Shown here piece by piece: positions 34,836 to 41,880 of a DNA stretch of 64,000 nt. The position numbers and the translations under genes are program-made. The stretch is from assembly GCA_050872785.1 (NCBI GenBank), contig JBNMHO010000003.1, positions 1-64,000 of the forward strand. Direction: 5' to 3'. The notes beneath the pieces were generated by a model. It worked only from the letters and a program-made list of their open reading frames with translations. It did not search any database and had not been told where the DNA came from. The stretch comes from UBA7862 sp050872785. GTDB lineage: Bacteria; Bacillota; Clostridia; Christensenellales; UBA1242. Each line of letters opens with the position of its first letter. Within the stretch, counting starts at the first letter, position 1.

Positions 34836-35858
34836 TTATTTCACTTTTTTTGTGGAAGTGGTCGCTTTTGGTGTCTTTTTTGTGTTACTTTTAACTGTTT
34901 TTGCTTTTGTAGAAGTTTCTTTTGTCACTTTTTCTTTTTTAGTGACGGTCTTTTTGCTAGTTTTAGTTGTTTTTTCTGACATGGTGCTTTTATCTTCAAT
35001 TTTTTGACTTTTGCTTGCAGATTTTTTCTCAAATGTTGAGTATTCAATCACTTTGCCAGTGTTTCTTAAGTCAAAAAAGTGCTTGCAAACCATCATAAGG
35101 CAAACGGAAAGTGAAACTATCATGAAAAACACTGACACAAGAGTTATTACAAGTTGATGTGCGGGGAACAAAATGTCAAGAGTTATCATAAGAGCAAGTG
35201 CAACTTCAAATATTATGTTAGACACAATAGCACTCCTCAAGGCAGAAGACTTTTGATGAAAATCTGGCGAATATGTTTCACTTGTGCCGTCAATGAAGAT
35301 TGTTTTTGACGAGAAACCCACAAGTGAGTTTGAGTTTTTAAGAAGGCAAGATTTCTCGGGGAGTGATTGCATAATTTCCACCACATCACGAGAATAAAGT
35401 CCCAAAGATAAGACATTTCCGCTGTCTTTCTGATTTGCCACAAGGGAAGAAAAGAGTTTGGAACAATTTGACCAAAGATTTGCAAAAAAACCTTTTGCTT
35501 TGCCAAAACTCTTTGCCAAATGCACAATATCCGCTCCATTTTTGTGTTCTTCAAGGCACATTTCAAACACAGTGTCAATGCCACACAAAGCACAGTCACC
35601 AAGAAGCAAAACATCACCGTCAAAGTCTTTTAGGCAAGTTTTGAAGGCGTCGTTATAACTAAACTTCTTTTCAAAAACATTGAGCGTTACATTTGGAATG
35701 GTTTTAAGATAGGACAGATTTTTGTCATCAGAGTTTTCGCACGCAAAGACAATTTTCCTATCTATGTGGGTTTTGTAAAATTCGCTTTTTGAAAATTCCT
35801 CAAAAAACCTACTTGCGTCAACATCTTTGAATATTGGAAAAAAATAACATATTTTCAT
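34836..35858 (-). CDS. GT2-like membrane protein with Lys/Thr/Ser-rich tail
   Basis: A 340-residue protein. The first 200 residues look like a degenerate family-2 glycosyltransferase (KICYFFPIFKD, KIVFACENSDD, YNDAFKTCLKDFDGDVLLLGD). The DxD-type motif is replaced by GDC, so activity is doubtful. Two adjacent membrane helices follow (NIIFEVALALMITLDILF and LVITLVSVFFMIVSL). The last 75 residues are a low-complexity basic tail with repeated K-T-S-K units. ATG 35858 is preceded by TATACT at a 6-nt distance and no ribosome binding site. Confidence 0.6.
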   Translation of the reverse strand: MKICYFFPIFKDVDASRFFEEFSKSEFYKTHIDRKIVFACENSDDKNLSYLKTIPNVTLNVFEKKFSYNDAFKTCLKDFDGDVLLLGDCALCGIDTVFEMCLEEHKNGADIVHLAKSFGKAKGFFANLWSNCSKLFSSLVANQKDSGNVLSLGLYSRDVVEIMQSLPEKSCLLKNSNSLVGFSSKTIFIDGTSETYSPDFHQKSSALRSAIVSNIIFEVALALMITLDILFPAHQLVITLVSVFFMIVSLSVCLMMVCKHFFDLRNTGKVIEYSTFEKKSASKSQKIEDKSTMSEKTTKTSKKTVTKKEKVTKETSTKAKTVKSNTKKTPKATTSTKKVK

Positions 35859-35864
35859 ACCAAA

Positions 35865-35870
35865 AGTATA
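35865..35870 (-). promoter_or_regulatory. -10 element, predicted leaderless start
   Basis: TATACT on the minus strand stands 6 nt before the ATG at 35858. No Shine-Dalgarno fits between them, so transcription should start at the start codon. Confidence 0.5.
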
Positions 35871-35981
35871 ACTTATTCTAAAAAAAAAGAAAACAAAATT
35901 TAAGAAAATTTGCAAAAATGGGAATATTTATTTAACAATTTCTAAAAAACAATGTAAAATATTGGCATAAAGGAGTAAATT

Positions 35982-36908
35982 ATGGAAAAATTTTTGTTGA
36001 CTGACGCACTTAAAAACGGATACGCCGTTGGTGCTTTTAACTTTGGAACAATGGAAGTTTTAAAGGCAATTATTCTTGGGGCAGAGAGCAAAAACTCTCC
36101 CGTTATTTGCCAAATTTCTGAAAGTGCAATGAACTTTGTGGGGGATGAATATCTCAAAAATCTCATTAAGGCTGCAAGAAAAACTTGCCACGTGCCAGTT
36201 AGTTTTCACCTTGACCATGGCAGGTCTTTTGAAATGGCAAAAAGAGCAATTAAGGCAGGTTGCGACTCGGTGATGATTGACGCTTCAATGCTTCCTTATG
36301 AAGACAATGTTGCAATCACCAAAAAAGTTGTAGATTATGCACACGCAAAGGGTGTGTTTGTTGAAGGGGAACTTGGCTCCATTGCTGGCATTGAAGACGA
36401 ACTGAAAGTTGAAGATAAAAACAGTTTTTACACTTCTCCAAAGCAAGCAAAAGACTTTGTAAAACGCACTGGTGTCGATAGCCTTGCAATAGCAATCGGC
36501 ACAAAACATGGGGCATACAAATATTCTGGTGACGCAAAACTTCGCTTTGACATTTTGGAGCAAATTCAAAAGGAAATTCCAAATGTTCCACTTGTTTTGC
36601 ATGGAGCAAGCGGTGTGGAGAAAAATGACGTTGACGCACTTTATGAACTTGGGGTCGATATTCGTGGAGCAAAGGGAATTCCAGAACCATTTCTTCAAAA
36701 AGCATGCGGCATGCACATTTGCAAAGTAAACGGCGACACCGACCTTAGAATTTCTTATTTGAAGGGAATTTTGGGAGATATTAAAAACAACAACAAAAAC
36801 ATTGACTACAGAAAATATCTCGCCAGCGGAATGAATGAAATTTCAAAAATTGTTGCCCACAAAATTGATGTTTATGGCAGTGCAAACAAAGCACCTAAAC
36901 AATCATAG
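35982..36908 (+). CDS. fba: Class II fructose-bisphosphate aldolase
   Basis: A 308-residue zinc-dependent aldolase that splits fructose-1,6-bisphosphate into DHAP and G3P. Catalytic and metal motifs: HLDHG (76-80, with catalytic Asp78 and zinc-binding His79), VEGELGSIAG, AIGTKHGAYK and VLHGASGV (zinc His). Full length. The second His-containing motif fits the ketose-bisphosphate aldolase FbaA/GatY group. AAAGGAG precedes the ATG. Its last 14 nt overlap the 3' end of a convergent gene. Confidence 0.95.
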   Translation: MEKFLLTDALKNGYAVGAFNFGTMEVLKAIILGAESKNSPVICQISESAMNFVGDEYLKNLIKAARKTCHVPVSFHLDHGRSFEMAKRAIKAGCDSVMIDASMLPYEDNVAITKKVVDYAHAKGVFVEGELGSIAGIEDELKVEDKNSFYTSPKQAKDFVKRTGVDSLAIAIGTKHGAYKYSGDAKLRFDILEQIQKEIPNVPLVLHGASGVEKNDVDALYELGVDIRGAKGIPEPFLQKACGMHICKVNGDTDLRISYLKGILGDIKNNNKNIDYRKYLASGMNEISKIVAHKIDVYGSANKAPKQS

Positions 36909-37323
36909 CAACAATCAAAAACAGCGAGCATACAACCGCCAAAACGGACAAAACTATGCCAATAATTCCAATGGACTTGCGATTGAGCCTGCATTGCATA
37001 ACGCCAAATACAAAGCCATAAATTGCAAGGATAATTGAAATTACAATTCCACTGAAAATATATATAACAAGCATCAAAACATATGACATTCCAATTACGT
37101 CAAGTTCCATAAGATTTGCAATCAAGCAACAGCCCGACACAAGCAGGGCAATTATGGACAGCATAAGTGACAACTTGCCATATTTTTTGATGTTTTTTCT
37201 TTCTTCTTCGGGTTTTTCTTTGTCGGCATTGTAGCCGTTTACAATGTTTCTAAACAAGAAAAACCCCGTAACCTTTCCCACCGAGTCCTTTTCATCAAGC
37301 CCATTTTTGCTCCTTAACTCCAT
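36895..37323 (-). CDS. Small membrane protein, DUF4190-like
   Basis: A 142-residue protein with a polar, charged N-terminus (about 45 residues) and three hydrophobic segments ending in a long C-terminal helix pair (SIGIIGIVLSVLAVVCSLFLIVAMIV). The Gly-x-x-x-Gly motif before the last helix is like DUF4190 proteins. No function is known. It is convergent with fba and overlaps its last codons; the shared terminator, if any, lies within coding sequence. Confidence 0.6.
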   Translation of the reverse strand: MELRSKNGLDEKDSVGKVTGFFLFRNIVNGYNADKEKPEEERKNIKKYGKLSLMLSIIALLVSGCCLIANLMELDVIGMSYVLMLVIYIFSGIVISIILAIYGFVFGVMQCRLNRKSIGIIGIVLSVLAVVCSLFLIVAMIV

Positions 37324-37457
37324 TTTCTACCTCCCATTTTATCCATATTTTGTGCAGAAATTGAACAATTAAAACAAAGTCAATATTTTTATTTAAAACA
37401 TGTGCAAAAAACACATACCAAAAACTTGACAAGCAGGGAAATATATTTTAGAATTTT

Positions 37458-37465
37458 GATATAAT
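37458..37465 (+). promoter_or_regulatory. Extended -10 of phase-variable gene A
   Basis: TGATATAAT with TATAAT at 37460-37465, 23 nt before ATG 37489. AAAGGGAG follows as ribosome site. A TTGACA at 37426-37431 is too distant (28 bp) to be its -35. Confidence 0.5.
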
Positions 37466-37488
37466 AAATTTAAAGGGAGAAAACGAAA

Positions 37489-39088
37489 ATGAGATTTTGG
37501 GACAAAATGAGAGTTGGCATGTTGTGCGTAAATTACACGCTTGTCATGGCTCTTTTGTCCATTATCATCTTCGGAGCAACCCAACAAAGAACTTCCTCAA
37601 ACGTGTCTGTAAGGTATTCTAGACCCTCATACACCGTGACTTTTGACCCAAACGGCGGTGAGTTATCCACAATAGGGGGGGGGGGTATCCTCTAAGCAAG
37701 TAACCCTTGGTGACGCCTACGGCGACTTACCATTGCCCACAAAAACGGGTTATTCATTTGTCGGTTGGAAATATGGCAATGAACTTGTCACTGCTACAAC
37801 CAAAAACTTGACCCAAGGCGACCATACCTTGACCGCTTCATGGGGACATTCAGTTAAATTTGACTATAACAACGGAACCCTATCGAACTCACTTTCTCCA
37901 ACTTATGCTGGGGAAGTCGGCACAACAACTTCACTTCCAAGCACACTTAACCCAACCTACTCGGGTCACACCTTTGCGGGCTGGCATTATGGAAAAAATT
38001 TAATTGAGCCAACGACATTCACTGGCTCCAATTTTATCGCTCTCGGTCGTGATTATATGTACACCGACAAAATTACAATCGTAGTCAGAGCATATATGGA
38101 CGATTGGACGAAATTTGGCACAAAAAAAACCACCCTTATCAGTTGCACTGAAAGAGGGGGGTGGTCGTTGAGTAATGAGATTGACTATAATGCTGTCAAC
38201 TATATTTCATTTGCTATTATGAGTGAAAAGACGAATTTATACATACACACACATAGTTCTATAACTTTTTCCCAAATGTCTAGTGGTTATCATACATTTA
38301 TTGGGACTTTTGATGGCTCATATGCACGCTTATATATTGATGGGATTTTGGTTGGGACAAGTGCAAATGCTTCAACTACAATAAAATATGATTCATCAAA
38401 TGGAATATTTGTTGGAGCTGAAGCAGAAGCGAATACAGTTTCTCCTTATGGTTATTTTTTTACGGGAAAGGTTGATTATGTATCAATAGAAAATAGCACA
38501 ATAGACGAAGCAAAAAATATAGGAGCTAACTTAATAACAGAAACCAATTTTGATGGGTCAAATTATATTTCACTTGGAAAAGCATATAAGTATAAAAGTA
38601 AGATAGCTATAACAGTAATGGCTTCAATGAATGACTGGTCAAAATTCTCTTTAATGTCAATGATTTCTTGCACCAATGGCGGTGGCTGGACTATTGAGGC
38701 AAAGCAAGACGTAATTTTACTTGCTGCATATGATAATAGTAGCAATGATTACAATCGGGTCTCTTCTTCTATAAAGACATCTGAACTAAAAAGTGGATAT
38801 CATAAATTTGTTGGTATATTCAACGGGGAAAATTTGAAATTATATGTAGATGATGAGCTTGTGGCAAATGGGACAAAGTTTGGCTCAAAAAACATTAAAT
38901 ATTATTCCGACAATGGTATATTTGTTGGAGCTGAAGCAGGCAATAATACTTCAACCCCAGAAGTAGGTTATTGTCAGTATTTTAAGGGAACAATAAGCCA
39001 TGTTTTCATTGACAATACGTTTGTGGCAGAAAGAGGTATATATATTTATCAAGACTTCGATGTTGTTGCAACGGCAATTTGGAACTGA
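37489..39088 (+). CDS. Phase-variable surface protein A (InlB repeats plus LamG-like domains), frame OFF
   Basis: As sequenced, translation from ATG 37489 stops after 68 codons because the G11 tract at 37675-37685 shifts the frame. Removing one G gives a 532-residue protein: an N-terminal helix (LVMALLSIIIFGATQQ), an InlB/Flg_new-type repeat split by the tract (TVTFDPNGG before it; SKQVTLGDAYGDLPLP and GYSFVGW after it), a second such repeat (HSVKFDYNNG...GHTFAGW), and two related LamG/concanavalin-like domains (SGYHTFIGTFDGSYARLYIDG and SGYHKFVGIFNGENLKLYVDD). It probably binds glycans or host surfaces. The C-terminal part from about 38140 has a more A/T-rich codon style. Confidence 0.85.
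37675..37685 (+). repeat. Poly-G tract (G11), gene A
   Basis: Eleven uninterrupted G in coding sequence. ATA precedes it in frame. With 11 G, reading ends at TAA six codons after that ATA. With 10 or 13 G it joins GTA TCC TCT AAG and continues for over 460 codons. With 9 G it also stops at once (TAA). Confidence 0.95.
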
Positions 39089-39122
39089 AAATATATTTTA
39101 GAACAAATATCCCACAAATCTC

Positions 39123-39152
39123 TTGACAAGTGGGACAAAGTGTGGTAAAGTG
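39123..39152 (+). promoter_or_regulatory. rplU-prp-rpmA promoter
   Basis: TTGACA (39123-39128), an 18-bp spacer and TAAAGT (39147-39152) in a TGG context. The transcript would start near 39158. Confidence 0.5.
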
Positions 39153-39235
39153 GCGGTATCCGCATGGAAAAGGTTTAAAAGTGGGCTTTTGGCTTCACCT
39201 TAACAGCGAGTTTGGAGGATAAGGAGGAAAACAAA
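39153..39235 (+). ncRNA. Probable L21 leader (rplU 5' regulatory RNA)
   Basis: The segment between the promoter and rplU contains CCGCATGG, a purine run GAAAAGG, and the pairing candidate AGTGGGCTTTTGGCTTCACC. A conserved L21 leader lies upstream of rplU in Firmicutes, and the CCGCATGG element fits my recollection of it. Identification rests on position and short motifs only. Confidence 0.45.
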
Positions 39236-39547
39236 ATGTATGCTATCGTTCTTTCTGGCGGAAAGCAATATAAGGCAGAAGAAGGCAAGTTTATTGATGT
39301 TGAGAAACTTGACGGAAATGTTGGAGATAAAGTAAATCTCGATGTGCTTTGCGTGTCAGACGAAAAAGGTCTTGAAACAGGCAAACCTGTTTTGAGCAAG
39401 GTTAAGTGTGAAGCAGAAATCATTCTTCAAGGAAAACAAGACAAAATCATCGTTTTCAAATACAAAGCAAAGAAGAATGAAAGAAAGAAACAAGGTCACA
39501 GACAACCTTTCACCAGAGTTAAAATATTGTCGATAAAGAGAGTTTAA
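39236..39547 (+). CDS. rplU: 50S ribosomal protein L21
   Basis: A 103-residue L21 that binds 23S rRNA. YAIVLSGGKQYK at the N-terminus, VGDKVNLDVL in the middle, and the basic C-terminal GHRQPFTRVKI are diagnostic. ATG 39236 follows AAGGAGG. It is the first gene of the rplU-prp-rpmA operon. Confidence 0.97.
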   Translation: MYAIVLSGGKQYKAEEGKFIDVEKLDGNVGDKVNLDVLCVSDEKGLETGKPVLSKVKCEAEIILQGKQDKIIVFKYKAKKNERKKQGHRQPFTRVKILSIKRV

Positions 39548-39552
39548 TTTTT

Positions 39553-39882
39553 ATGACAAAAATTACGGTCACTAAAAAAAATGATGAAATCGTGGAACTG
39601 GAATGTGACGGACACACCGATTATGGCGTGAACGGCGAAGACATTGTGTGCAGTGCATTGTCAAGCATTGTCCAAACAGCTGTTTTGGGGCTTATGATGG
39701 TCGCTGGCATAAATGTTTCACTGAAAAGGGACGAAAATAGGGGTTATCTTAAACTCGTTCTCCCACAAAACATTTCGCAAGAAGCAAGACACGATGCAAA
39801 TGTAATCTTAAACACAATGATGTGTGGAATAAGTGACCTGAGGGAAGGTTTTTCAGATTTTATAGAACTGGAGGTTAAGTAA
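39553..39882 (+). CDS. prp: Ribosomal-processing cysteine protease Prp
   Basis: A 109-residue protease. Catalytic His in DGHTDYG and Cys in EDIVCSALS match the Prp His/Cys dyad. Prp removes the N-terminal extension of L27 in Firmicutes, which is needed for ribosome function. Its position between rplU and rpmA is the conserved one, and its presumed substrate is encoded 1 nt downstream. Confidence 0.92.
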   Translation: MTKITVTKKNDEIVELECDGHTDYGVNGEDIVCSALSSIVQTAVLGLMMVAGINVSLKRDENRGYLKLVLPQNISQEARHDANVILNTMMCGISDLREGFSDFIELEVK

Positions 39883-39883
39883 G

Positions 39884-40177
39884 ATGTTTATTCAGTTGCA
39901 ATTGTTCGCTCACAAAAAGGGCGGTGGTAGCACAAAGAACGGACGTGACAGTCAAGCCAAAAGACTTGGCGTTAAATGTGGTGACGGTCAACACGTTCTT
40001 GCTGGCAATATTATTGTTCGCCAACGTGGCACAAAATTTTACCCAGGCGACAATGTAGGTCTTGGAAAGGACTACACATTGTTTGCACTTCGTGACGGAA
40101 AGGTGAAATTTATCACAAAACATGGCGACAAAAAATATGTCACAGTGGTTGAAGAAACTGCAAAGAAAGCAAAATAA
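39884..40177 (+). CDS. rpmA: 50S ribosomal protein L27 with Prp-cleavable N-terminus
   Basis: A 97-residue L27. The first nine residues, MFIQLQLFA, carry the Prp recognition pattern (LxLF before Ala). Cleavage would expose AHKKGGGSTKNGRDS, the tail that reaches the peptidyl-transferase centre. The rest (LGVKCGDGQHV, RQRGTKFYPG) is canonical. It ends at a good terminator. Confidence 0.97.
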   Translation: MFIQLQLFAHKKGGGSTKNGRDSQAKRLGVKCGDGQHVLAGNIIVRQRGTKFYPGDNVGLGKDYTLFALRDGKVKFITKHGDKKYVTVVEETAKKAK

Positions 40178-40181
40178 ATTG

Positions 40182-40210
40182 AAAATTCCTCGAAATGGGG
40201 AATTTTTTTC
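40182..40210 (+). terminator. Terminator after rpmA
   Basis: GAAAATTCC pairs with GGAATTTTT around TCGAAATGG, then a T-run. It isolates the ribosomal operon from phase-variable gene B. Confidence 0.82.
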
Positions 40211-40239
40211 TTGACAAAATTTATCATATATCCTACACT
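40211..40239 (+). promoter_or_regulatory. Promoter of phase-variable gene B
   Basis: TTGACA (40211-40216), a 17-bp spacer and TACACT (40234-40239): near consensus. It gives a leader of about 30 nt with GGAGGA before ATG 40275. Gene B therefore has its own strong promoter. Confidence 0.72.
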
Positions 40240-40274
40240 TTTTGAGAATAATAAAAATATGGAGGAATTTTAAA

Positions 40275-41163
40275 ATGACTAAAAGGGAACGATTTGTTTT
40301 GTGGCTCAATAGGTTTTATCACAAGCAAAATAAGATTACAATTTGTGTCTTATACACCCTCCTTATGGCTATCCTTGGTGTCATTATTTATGGGGCAACT
40401 CATCAAAGTTCCTCAAGCAATGTTTCAGTAAAATATACAGTCCCATACTACACAATTACCTTCGACCCAAACGGCGGAACCCTCGAAAATGCAGGGGGGG
40501 GGGGTATTCTCAAAGCAAGTAAAACTTGGTGACACTTACGGCGATTTGCCACTGCCAAGCAGACCGGGTTATAGCTTCAACGGTTGGTATGAAGAAGCCC
40601 TTGTAACATCAGAATCAGTCCTTTCCACCCCATGCGACAAAACCCTAATCGCCGAATGGAATGATGGTATACCAGCAGATATGAGAAATTGGGAATTTAT
40701 AACACCGCCTTATGAAATAGACTTTGCCAATTCGTTTACAAATTGGAATGTCAGCAATGGGGAAAATAAGTTCGATTTTTGTGGAGTAGGTGGGAGTGAA
40801 GTTAAATATACTGCACTTAATCTTGAAAAAAATAAAACATATTCAGTAGTTTTTGATTATGTTTTGCCAAATTTTACTTATACTGATGCAAACGGGAATT
40901 TCCGAGATAAAATGTATTCATATATTGTCAGCATTGATCCTGAAGCAAATTTATTATATAATATGACGGATAGGATAGAAACAGTTGTTTCGATTTACAC
41001 TTTAAATTCAAATACAGACGGGAAAGCCGTCCTATCTTTTACTGCAAGGGAAACGGCAAAATATTATCTTGTGGTGAATTTTGGTTATTTGAATGACAAT
41101 ATAACTTATCACTTTGAATTTAATAATTTCACTCTATACACACACCAATGCACATTTGGCTGA
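40275..41163 (+). CDS. Phase-variable surface protein B (InlB repeat plus CBM-like domain), frame OFF
   Basis: From ATG 40275 the frame ends soon after the G11 tract (40494-40504), giving 85 residues. With one G fewer the product is 295 residues: a basic N-terminus, a helix (YTLLMAILGVIIYGATHQ), an InlB/Flg_new repeat (TITFDPNGGTLENA, tract, SKQVKLGDTYGDLPLP, GYSFNGW), and a C-terminal beta-sandwich resembling carbohydrate-binding modules (FANSFTNWNVS, YSVVFDYVLPNF, YYLVVNFGY). The first 100 residues align closely with gene A, while the C-terminal domain differs. The composition becomes more A/T-rich after about 40670. Confidence 0.85.
40494..40504 (+). repeat. Poly-G tract (G11), gene B
   Basis: Eleven G after in-frame GCA. 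With 11 G, the frame stops at TGA about 11 codons after GCA. With 10 G it reads GTA TTC TCA AAG and stays open to 41163. With 9 G it stops at TAA. The flanking order is the same as in gene A. Confidence 0.95.
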
Positions 41164-41198
41164 GTGGTGGGTAGTCTAAATGGTGGGGAAGAAAAATA

Positions 41199-41241
41199 TA
41201 AATAATATAATAGGTTTTGGCTTGTTATATTATTTTTTTTG
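41199..41241 (+). terminator. Terminator after gene B
   Basis: AAATAATATAA pairs with TTATATTATTT around TAGGTTTTGGCTTG, then a T-run. It is weakly GC-paired, but the arms match over 11 bp. It ends 12 nt before the yqfC start. Confidence 0.65.
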
Positions 41242-41252
41242 CTGGGGGGATA

Positions 41253-41516
41253 ATGGTTTCGTTTTTGGAGGAGATTGCAAAGGTTTCGGGGGTTGATCCA
41301 AGTGTTGTCGTTGGAAGTAGCAGAGTGTTATATCTTGGTGGCAAGGTTGTTATGATAGAAGGCAAGACTAAGTTGGTTGAGATGTCAGACGAACTTGTAA
41401 AGGTTAAACTTAAGCGGGGCATGGCGGTTGTTAGTGGCAAAAACTTGAAACTTAAAAACCTTAATCTTGAAAGTGTTATGATAGTTGGGGACATTGCAGA
41501 ATTTCAGATTTGTTAA
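41253..41516 (+). CDS. yqfC: Sporulation protein YqfC-like
   Basis: An 87-residue protein with beta-strand repeats (VVVGSSRVLYLGGKVVMIEG, GMAVVSGKNLKLKNLN, VMIVGDIAEFQI). The final IxGxIxxxxI strand pattern is typical of the YqfC family, which is essential for Bacillus sporulation and usually sits directly before yqfD. Here yqfD follows but is displaced by an inverted-repeat element. ATG 41253 is preceded by a GGGGGG-type ribosome site. Confidence 0.78.
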   Translation: MVSFLEEIAKVSGVDPSVVVGSSRVLYLGGKVVMIEGKTKLVEMSDELVKVKLKRGMAVVSGKNLKLKNLNLESVMIVGDIAEFQIC

Positions 41517-41547
41517 AGTTGATATGTATAGTTATTAGATTTATGCG

Positions 41548-41808
41548 AAGGCTCCCCATTGTAAGGGGGAGTGGGTGGGGTCCCCGAAAGTAGCAGCATA
41601 GCGAAACTTTTGGGGGAAAAGGAAAGCATGTCCGTAAATTGAGTGGTTGTGTGAGCAACCTGAATAGAGGACAATGCTTGACGACCCGAGGGGGTAGTCC
41701 AGTTTGAGTTATTACTCTATCGTAATATGCTAGTAGAGTAGTTATCCTTGTTGGACTACCCTTTCGTCAACTTCGTTGACACCTTCCCTTACAAGGGCAG
41801 GCACACAC
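41548..41808. mobile_element. MITE-like inverted-repeat element between yqfC and yqfD
   Basis: A non-coding element of about 260 bp. Its ends are imperfect inverted repeats: GGCTCCCCATTGTAAGGGGG at the left and CCTTCCCTTACAAGGGCAGG at the right. Inside are nested hairpins: TCCCCGAAAG/CTTTTGGGGGA, GGTTG/CAACC, GGGTAGTCCA/TGGACTACCC (41692-41702 with 41750-41761), and a perfect GTCAAC-TTC-GTTGAC (41766-41780). A TATGCG flanks both sides (41542-41547 and 41819-41824) and may be a target-site duplication. No transposase is present, so it would be non-autonomous. Similar elements are scattered through gut Firmicutes genomes. Confidence 0.68.
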
Positions 41809-41880
41809 ATTAAATAAATATGCGGTTAATTTTTAGCCTTCAAAAAAAATAACATATTAGTTTATAAAAGTGGGGGATAT

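Noticed and set aside
37426..37465. TTGACA at 37426 as -35 of gene A
   Set aside because: The spacer to TATAAT is 28 bp, far beyond the 16-18 bp that functions.
38150..38165. Short G-run (about 6 G) in gene A as another contingency tract
   Set aside because: Too short for frequent slippage, and the frame continues normally (Arg-Gly-Gly-Trp).
41241..41252. G6 run before yqfC as a phase-variable promoter tract
   Set aside because: It sits at the correct spacing for a ribosome binding site and is only 6 G long.
41548..41808. The inverted-repeat region as a riboswitch or tRNA-like RNA
   Set aside because: The terminal inverted repeats, flanking hexamer and lack of a known core fit a small mobile element better; no tRNA cloverleaf forms.
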